This document shows positions 1 to 4,066 of a stretch of DNA of 5,414 nt, in pieces. Within the stretch, counting starts at the first letter, position 1, and every line of letters begins with the position of its first letter. Origin of the DNA: JBGYPP01 sp041838515 (GTDB lineage Bacteria > Bacillota > Clostridia > Lachnospirales > Lachnospiraceae). Location of the stretch: the NCBI GenBank assembly GCA_041838515.1, contig JBGYPP010000047.1, positions 1 to 5,414 on the forward strand, in the 5' to 3' direction. The notes under the pieces were generated by a model. The model saw only the letters and a list, made by a program, of their open reading frames with translations. It did not search any database and was not told the DNA's origin. The position numbers were made by a program, and so were the translations under genes.

Positions 1-1993
1 GGAAAAGGCCATGGAGGTGGTGGTGGACAATCCCCGCCGCATTTCGGCCATGGTGGAACCCATCAGCCCGCTGCGGCCGGATAAGTGCGTGCCGGTCATA
101 GAGGACAGCGACAAGACTCTGCGGAACATCTGCATGGAAAAGGCCCGGTCCATCTACGGCAGCCCCCTGCCCGAGCCGGTGGAGGCCAGGCTGGAGAGGG
201 AGCTGGGCAGCATTATCCAAAACGGTTTTGCCGTTATGTACATCATAGCCCAAAAATTGGTCTGGAAATCCGTGGAGGACGGGTATTTGGTAGGTTCCCG
301 AGGCTCTGTGGGCAGTTCCCTGGCGGCCACCATGGCCGGCATTACCGAGGTCAACCCCCTGCCCCCGCATTACTACTGCCCCCACTGCCATTACTGTGAA
401 TTTGACTCGGAGAGGGTGCGGGCCTACGGCGGCCGCTGCGGCGCGGATATGCCGGATGCGGACTGTCCGGACTGCGGCCGGCCCCTGGCCAAGGAGGGAT
501 TTGACATACCCTTTGAAACCTTTCTGGGATTTAAGGGGGATAAGGAGCCGGATATAGACCTGAATTTCTCCGGGGAATACCAGGCCCGGGCCCACAGGTA
601 TACGGAGGAAATCTTCGGCAAGGGGCAGACCTTCCGCGCCGGCACCATAGGCACGCTGGCGGACAAGACGGCCTACGGTTTTGTAAAAAAATACTTTGAG
701 GAGAGGGATGTGCAAAAGCGGGGGGCGGAGCTGGACCGTCTGGCCAAGGCCTGTACCGGCATACGCCGCTCCACCGGCCAGCATCCCGGGGGCATAGTTG
801 TGCTGCCTGTGGGCCAGGATATCAACTCCTTTACGCCTGTGCAAAAGCCGGCCAACGATATGGAAACGGACACCATCACTACCCATTTTGACTATCACTC
901 CATAGACCACAACCTGCTCAAATTGGACATATTGGGACATGATGACCCCACCATGATACGCATGCTCCAGGATCTCACCGGCCTGGACCCTGTGTCCATA
1001 CCCTTGGACGATAAGGGCGTGATGAGCCTTTTTCAAAATACAAAGGCTTTGGGCATAGAGCCGGAGCAGATAGGCGGCTGCGCCCTGGGCGCCTTGGGCA
1101 TACCGGAGTTTGGCACGGATTTTGCCATGCAGATGTTGATCGATGCCGCGCCCACCTCCTTTTCGGATTTGGTACGCATAGCAGGGCTGGCGCACGGAAC
1201 AGATGTTTGGCTAGGCAATGCCAAGGATCTAATCCTTTCCGGCCAGGCCACCATATCCACGGCCATATGCACCCGGGATGATATTATGGTCTATCTGATC
1301 TCCATGGGTGTGGAGAGTTCCCTGGCCTTTACTATTATGGAGAGCGTCCGCAAGGGCAAGGGACTGCTGCCGGATTGGGAGGAGGCTATGCGGAGGCATC
1401 AGGTGCCGGAGTGGTATATAGAGTCCTGCAAGAAGATCAAATATATGTTTCCCAAGGCCCATGCGGCGGCCTATGTTATGATGGCCTGGCGCATAGCCTA
1501 TTTCAAAATACACCACCCCTTGGCCTATTACACTGCCTATTTCAGCATACGCGCCAAGGCGTTTTCCTATGAGAAGATGTGCCTGGGGCCGGAGGCGCTG
1601 GCCGGCCATATGGAGGAATTTCGCCGTATGGAAAATCCGGGCAACAAGGAAAAGGATAGTTATTCGGATATGCGCATAGTACAGGAGATGCACGCCCGGG
1701 GCTACGCATTCCTGCCCATAGACTTATTCCGCGCCCGGGCGGAGCGCTTCCAGATACTGGAGGGGCGCATCATGCCCTCGCTCAACAGTATAGAGGGCCT
1801 GGGGGAAAAGGCGGCGGCCTCCATAGAGGCGGCGGCCGGGGAGGGGGCTTTCCTCTCCAAGGAGGATTTCCGCATACGGGCAAAGGTGTCCAAGACGGTG
1901 GTGGAAATGCTGGACAAATTGGGCATATTGGGGGATTTGCCCATGTCCAACCAGATCAGCATTTTTGACAGCCTGGCCCTGGCCTCAGATTGA
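1..1993 (+). CDS. polC: DNA polymerase III alpha subunit, PolC type (C-terminal part, 5' end outside window)
   Basis: Replicative DNA polymerase of Firmicutes, which extends DNA at the fork together with the beta clamp. The frame is already open at base 2 (Glu-Lys-Ala before the first Met at 11), so the gene begins upstream; about 660 of the roughly 1,400 residues usual for PolC are present, and the exonuclease part is missing. Numbering from the Met at 11, the sequence shows YLVGSRGSVGSS (92-103), a four-Cys zinc site (C123, C126, C152, C155), PFETFLGFKGDK (167-178), PDIDLNFSGEY (180-190) with likely catalytic Asp181 and Asp183, STGQHPGG (254-261), LKLDILGHDDPT (303-314) with the likely third catalytic Asp306, SVRKGKGL (445-452) and KKIKYMFPKAHAAAY (474-488). 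Near the end, NQISIF (647-652) matches the PolC clamp-binding motif, here followed by eight extra residues. The family call is certain; the roles of single residues are inferred from known PolC enzymes. No strong terminator follows. Isoleucine is encoded mainly by ATA. Confidence 0.97.
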   Translation, partial: EKAMEVVVDNPRRISAMVEPISPLRPDKCVPVIEDSDKTLRNICMEKARSIYGSPLPEPVEARLERELGSIIQNGFAVMYIIAQKLVWKSVEDGYLVGSRGSVGSSLAATMAGITEVNPLPPHYYCPHCHYCEFDSERVRAYGGRCGADMPDADCPDCGRPLAKEGFDIPFETFLGFKGDKEPDIDLNFSGEYQARAHRYTEEIFGKGQTFRAGTIGTLADKTAYGFVKKYFEERDVQKRGAELDRLAKACTGIRRSTGQHPGGIVVLPVGQDINSFTPVQKPANDMETDTITTHFDYHSIDHNLLKLDILGHDDPTMIRMLQDLTGLDPVSIPLDDKGVMSLFQNTKALGIEPEQIGGCALGALGIPEFGTDFAMQMLIDAAPTSFSDLVRIAGLAHGTDVWLGNAKDLILSGQATISTAICTRDDIMVYLISMGVESSLAFTIMESVRKGKGLLPDWEEAMRRHQVPEWYIESCKKIKYMFPKAHAAAYVMMAWRIAYFKIHHPLAYYTAYFSIRAKAFSYEKMCLGPEALAGHMEEFRRMENPGNKEKDSYSDMRIVQEMHARGYAFLPIDLFRARAERFQILEGRIMPSLNSIEGLGEKAAASIEAAAGEGAFLSKEDFRIRAKVSKTVVEMLDKLGILGDLPMSNQISIFDSLALASD

Positions 1994-2018
1994 CAAAAAA
2001 GCCTCCGGGAAGTAAAAT
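1990..2018 (+). promoter_or_regulatory. Sigma-A-like promoter for the PilZ gene, overlapping the polC stop
   Basis: TTGACA at 1990-1995 is a perfect -35 box and contains the polC TGA stop. It is followed by exactly 17 bp and TAAAAT at 2013-2018, a 5-of-6 match to the -10 box. Transcription should start near 2025, about 40 nt before the PilZ start codon. The PilZ gene therefore probably has its own transcript, in addition to any read-through from polC. Seen in the sequence; promoter activity is inferred. Confidence 0.75.
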
Positions 2019-2066
2019 TGGGGTAATCAATACTGTTGTTGCTCCGGGAGAGAGGGAGGGTGGAGT

Positions 2067-2402
2067 ATGGGGAATGACAAGAGGCGCAGCAAACGCACGA
2101 AGTTAAATTCCACGCTGATTTTGAAGCGTTTGGACGCGCCCCATAAGAGCGAGGAGATAGACATCGAGGTGATAGACGTATCCAAGTCCGGCGTGGGATT
2201 TAGCTGTGATAAGGCCTTAGAGATAGGCGCGGTTTATGAAACCTATCTGACCATTTGGACCAGCGAGGTGTTGCACGCATTTTTGCAGATTATCCGCATT
2301 GTGATGGAGGATGGGCAGTATATCTACGGTTCCGTGTTTATAGGCATGCCGGAGATGGAGGCCAACCGCATATCCGTGTACCAGACCTTTTCCGATGAGT
2401 GA
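2067..2402 (+). CDS. Single-domain PilZ protein, probable cyclic-di-GMP binder
   Basis: A 111-residue protein that consists of one PilZ domain. PilZ domains bind the second messenger cyclic-di-GMP and pass the signal to motility, biofilm, secretion or enzyme partners. Both parts of the ligand motif are visible: RxxxR at R6-R10 within a basic N-terminus (KRRSKR), and DxSxxG at D37, S39 and G42, followed by a beta-rich stretch and GSVFIGM (88-94). There is no signal peptide, membrane segment or second output domain, so it is likely a cytoplasmic adaptor or a stand-alone receptor. The ATG is chosen because GGAGG (2055-2059) lies seven or eight bases before it. It follows polC by 73 bp, has its own promoter, and runs convergently toward tyrA. 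Its target cannot be read from these neighbours, none of which is a motility or cyclase gene. The domain call is firm; ligand binding is inferred from the intact motif. Confidence 0.88.
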   Translation: MGNDKRRSKRTKLNSTLILKRLDAPHKSEEIDIEVIDVSKSGVGFSCDKALEIGAVYETYLTIWTSEVLHAFLQIIRIVMEDGQYIYGSVFIGMPEMEANRISVYQTFSDE

Positions 2403-2523
2403 CAAAAGAGTCCGGTTTGGAAGCCCTGCCCGGGCCTATGCGCAGGCGCTTAGATTTTTTGGAATCATACAGATTTTGCAGATGATTTCTATCGGGCCAT
2501 GGACCGGTGGGGCAATGGGGTGA
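2395..2523 (+). CDS. Possible small ORF (42 aa) overlapping the PilZ stop; doubtful
   Basis: ATG at 2395 opens a 42-codon frame that overlaps the last eight bases of the PilZ gene and ends at TGA 2521-2523. Such overlaps are common where translation is coupled. The predicted peptide begins with a basic stretch (MSDKRVRF) and then has a hydrophobic segment rich in Ile, Leu and Phe around residues 19-34, so it could be a short membrane-associated peptide. Against it, no Shine-Dalgarno sequence precedes the ATG, I recognise no family, and a frame of this length arises easily by chance. It lies before the shared terminator, so it would be on the PilZ transcript. Confidence 0.2.
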   Translation: MSDKRVRFGSPARAYAQALRFFGIIQILQMISIGPWTGGAMG

Positions 2524-2591
2524 ATGGGCCGGGGGAATCAGTCTGCAGAATGTATCATACAGTCGAATAAGTAAGGAAAAACGCTTAGATT
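2447..2591. repeat. Two nested pairs of short direct repeats in the pilZ-tyrA intergenic region
   Basis: CGCTTAGATT occurs at 2447-2456 and again at 2582-2591, where the second copy forms most of the left arm of the terminator. Inside this pair, ATCATACAG occurs at 2464-2472 and 2554-2562. The second copy also overlaps the small palindrome TGTAT-C-ATACA at 2551-2561. The order is A-B-B-A. The first A copy could pair with the right terminator arm (CTAAGCG, 2605-2611) in place of the second. The stretch 2403-2576 otherwise holds only the doubtful 42-codon ORF. Repeats are exact as read; any function is unknown. Confidence 0.5.
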
Positions 2592-2618
2592 CCGGTTCGC
2601 CGGCCTAAGCGTTTTTTT
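2577..2618. terminator. Bidirectional Rho-independent terminator between pilZ and tyrA
   Basis: AAAAACGCTTAG (2577-2588) pairs perfectly with CTAAGCGTTTTT (2605-2616). The loop carries a second stem, CCGG-TTCG-CCGG (2592-2603), with a stable UUCG tetraloop. Seven T residues (2612-2618) follow on the plus strand and the A run gives a U tract on the minus strand, so the element can stop transcription both ways. It sits 30 nt past the tyrA stop and 174 nt past the PilZ stop, which makes it the natural end for both convergent genes. Confidence 0.92.
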
Positions 2619-2647
2619 GTTTGGATGGAGAAGTCCTCTCTTTTCTC

Positions 2648-3766
2648 CTAGACCTCCCCCTCCATGTCGTACCCCTGTTCCCTCAGCAGCGCCTGCGCCA
2701 GATTTTTCTCCCGGTCTGAGGCAAATTCCAGGTACAGCGAGCCGTCCAGGGATTCCCTGTTGTGCCTTATGCCCAGATTTTGGATGCTGATGCCGGCGGC
2801 GGCCAGGTGGGCAGTAATGGAGGCCAGGGAGCCGGCATGGTCAGGTATCTCCACATAGAGGCAGGGTTGGGGAGCCAGGGCGCCGCCCTTTTGGGCCAGT
2901 CCGTCCCTGTACTCCTTGGCCTGGGCAAAAAATAGCTCCAAGGCCTCCGGGCCGCCCTCCTCCAGGTTCCGGCAGAACTGCGCCAAGACCGCCTGAAAAT
3001 CCGCCAGCAGCGCCAGCAGGCAATCCCTGTTGGTCAGGCTGATATCCCTCCACAGGCCGGGGGAGGAGGAGGCGATACGGGTCATATCCCTGAACCCGCC
3101 GGCGGCTATGGCGCCCAGCAGGGGTTCTTCCCGGGTCTTGGTTCTGGCCAGCTGCGCCAGGGAGGCGGCTATGGCATGGGGCAAATGGCTGATGGCCGCC
3201 GTGGCCATATCGTGGCGCCGGGCATCCATACGCAGGGGCAGCGCGCCCATGCGCCGGGCCATATCCTCTAACAGAGCCATATCCTCCGGGCGGCAGCCCT
3301 CCGGAGGGCTGAATATATAACAGGCGTTTTCCAGCAGGCCGGCCTTGGCGGCCAGATATCCGCCCCTCTCGCTGCCGGCCATGGGATGGCCGCCTATAAA
3401 GCGGTCCAGACCCAGTTCCAGAGCCCTTTGGCAGATGCGGCCCTTGGCGCTGCCCACATCGCTGATCAGAGGCAGGGGGCCGGGCAGGGCCGCCAGCCTC
3501 TCCAGTGCCTCCAGATTGGCCTGGGGCGGCGCGCACAGATAGAGCAGATCGCAGCCGGCCAGCGCCTCCAGATCCGGGGCGGCCTGGCTGACGGTACCCT
3601 GATCCAGCGCGGTTTCCAGACTGGGCAGGTGGGAGTCCCAGGCCCATATGCGCAGGCCCGGCAGGGCGGCGCGCAGGGCCAAGGCCATGGAGCCGCCTAT
3701 CAGGCCCAGGCCATAGAAGCCCACGGTGGGCAGTGGGCATGGGGTGTGATCCGGATGCAGCCGCAT
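2648..3766 (-). CDS. tyrA: Prephenate dehydrogenase with C-terminal ACT domain (tyrosine biosynthesis)
   Basis: Cytoplasmic enzyme that oxidatively decarboxylates prephenate to 4-hydroxyphenylpyruvate, the committed step toward tyrosine. The 372 residues start with a Rossmann fold: GLGLIGGS (19-26) is the dinucleotide-binding loop and W-A-W-D44 ends the second strand. SDVGSAK (102-108) and GGHPMAGSE (125-133) hold likely catalytic Ser106 and His127; they are 21 residues apart, as in the well-studied Aquifex enzyme. SHLPHAIA (193-200) and GGFRDMTRIASSSP (223-236) form the helical dimer and substrate part, with His197 and Arg230 as probable substrate contacts. Residues from about 302 (LYVEIPDHAGSLASIT) are an ACT domain, which commonly gives feedback control by tyrosine. 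There is no chorismate mutase domain. The start is firm: AGGAGGG (3777 to 3771 on the minus strand) lies four bases before the ATG. It stands alone rather than in an aro operon. A preference for arogenate over prephenate cannot be excluded from sequence. Confidence 0.95.
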   Translation of the reverse strand: MRLHPDHTPCPLPTVGFYGLGLIGGSMALALRAALPGLRIWAWDSHLPSLETALDQGTVSQAAPDLEALAGCDLLYLCAPPQANLEALERLAALPGPLPLISDVGSAKGRICQRALELGLDRFIGGHPMAGSERGGYLAAKAGLLENACYIFSPPEGCRPEDMALLEDMARRMGALPLRMDARRHDMATAAISHLPHAIAASLAQLARTKTREEPLLGAIAAGGFRDMTRIASSSPGLWRDISLTNRDCLLALLADFQAVLAQFCRNLEEGGPEALELFFAQAKEYRDGLAQKGGALAPQPCLYVEIPDHAGSLASITAHLAAAGISIQNLGIRHNRESLDGSLYLEFASDREKNLAQALLREQGYDMEGEV

Positions 3767-3806
3767 ATTTCCCTCCTATTATTTAGTCCATCCAAAAGTT
3801 TGTTTG

Positions 3807-3835
3807 ACCATAGCGCTAGGCCCCGGCCTTGTCAA
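3807..3835 (-). promoter_or_regulatory. Predicted sigma-A-like promoter for tyrA
   Basis: On the minus strand, TTGACA (3835-3830) is a perfect -35 box. It is followed by 17 bp and TATGGT (3812-3807), a 4-of-6 match to the -10 box. The predicted start near 3800 gives a leader of roughly 35 nt, too short for a T-box or other large riboswitch if this is the only promoter. The spacer and its border contain AGGCC-CC-GGCCT (3818-3829) and the palindrome TAGCGCTA (3811-3818), either of which could be a protein site. Confidence 0.55.
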
Positions 3836-3850
3836 GCCCGGGTTGCCCCT

Positions 3851-3920
3851 GGATGCAGCCCGGATATGGACATAGGGGCGCTGCACCCATCCGGTCCTAG
3901 CCGCCCCGCCCGGGGACGGC
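3851..3920. other. GC-rich hairpins between the divergent tyrA and EF-G-like promoters
   Basis: Two inverted repeats stand side by side. In the first, GGATG and CAGC (3851-3859) pair with GCTG (3880-3883) and CATCC (3888-3892), with a four-base bulge. The second is GCCGCCCC (3900-3907) with GGGG-A-CGGC (3912-3920): eight GC pairs, a bulged A and a four-base loop. Neither is followed by a T run on either strand, so they are not ordinary terminators. They lie outside both predicted core promoters. No gene is seen here. They may be regulatory sites, part of an untranslated RNA, or GC-rich coincidence. Confidence 0.35.
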
Positions 3921-3962
3921 GACAAAGCCTGGGCAAATCTTGGCAAAAATACACAATCAGCC

Positions 3963-3991
3963 TTGAAAATACAAGGTATTTTTAGTAAAAT
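3963..3991 (+). promoter_or_regulatory. Sigma-A-like promoter for the EF-G-like gene
   Basis: TTGAAA (3963-3968), 17 bp, then TAAAAT (3986-3991): a 5-of-6 match to each box with ideal spacing, in the only AT-rich part of this intergenic region. The -10 box and its preceding G are identical to those of the PilZ promoter (GTAAAAT). Transcription should begin near 3998, giving a leader of about 70 nt. Confidence 0.72.
3966..3982. promoter_or_regulatory. Palindrome inside the EF-G-like promoter, possible operator
   Basis: AAAATAC-AAG-GTATTTT is a perfect 7-bp inverted repeat with a three-base centre. It overlaps the end of the -35 box and fills most of the spacer, where a bound repressor would block RNA polymerase. 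The half-site AAAATAC also occurs in direct orientation at 3946-3952, exactly 20 bp upstream, and at 4042-4048 in the leader. It could instead fold as a small hairpin. The same heptamer occurs twice inside polC (1035-1041, 1505-1511), so by itself it is not specific. Confidence 0.4.
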
Positions 3992-3997
3992 GGCTTT

Positions 3998-4024
3998 ATG
4001 GGCATAGAGTTTTGGCAGTCATAG
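3998..4024 (+). CDS. Possible 8-codon leader ORF upstream of the EF-G-like gene
   Basis: ATG at 3998 begins MGIEFWQS and stops at TAG 4022-4024. It lies in the predicted leader, almost exactly at the predicted transcription start, and no Shine-Dalgarno sequence precedes it, so it would have to be read as a leaderless start. It is in the same frame as the main gene. The hairpin at 4026-4058 begins one base after its stop, a layout like that of leader-peptide control. Chance occurrence is quite possible. Confidence 0.2.
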   Translation: MGIEFWQS

Positions 4025-4025
4025 G

Positions 4026-4058
4026 CTTCCAAAGCGACAAAAAAATACCGATTGGAAG
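4026..4058 (+). promoter_or_regulatory. Leader hairpin that reaches the Shine-Dalgarno of the EF-G-like gene
   Basis: CTTCCAA (4026-4032) pairs perfectly with TTGGAAG (4052-4058) across a 19-base, A-rich loop. The 3' arm overlaps the first bases of the ribosome binding site AAGGCGG (4056-4062), which is one mismatch from AAGGAGG and ends four bases before the ATG at 4067. If it forms, the stem would reduce ribosome access, so it could control translation. The stem is short and the loop large, so stability is uncertain. Confidence 0.4.
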
Positions 4059-4066
4059 GCGGATTT

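Noticed and set aside
2003..2050. A terminator after polC from CTCCGG (2003-2008) and CCGGGAG (2044-2050)
   Set aside because: Pairing needs a bulge, the loop is over 30 nt and no T run follows. The first arm also lies inside the pilZ promoter.
2432..2460. A second terminator: GCCT-ATGCGC-AGGC followed by a T run near 2455-2460
   Set aside because: Only four pairs, and the T run starts eight bases after the stem. It is far weaker than the element at 2577-2618.
2499..2573. A 23-codon ORF beginning MDRWGNGVNG
   Set aside because: No RBS, very short, and no family match. The open frame around it begins right after a TAG at 2451-2453 and gives no sign of a real gene.
2841..3740. A 299-residue frame on the minus strand overlapping tyrA in another frame
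   Set aside because: Gly, Pro, Arg and Ala-rich translation typical of an out-of-frame reading of GC-rich DNA; tyrA in the true frame has all family motifs and a good RBS.
3767..3800. A T-box or other amino-acid riboswitch in the tyrA leader
   Set aside because: The predicted leader is only about 35 nt and no T-box sequence or antiterminator is visible. This would change only if transcription starts further upstream.
3386..3985. A 199-residue plus-strand frame antisense to tyrA and running into the intergenic region
   Set aside because: Low-complexity Gln, Ala and Gly composition, no family resemblance, and it crosses the predicted tyrA promoter; best explained as a shadow.
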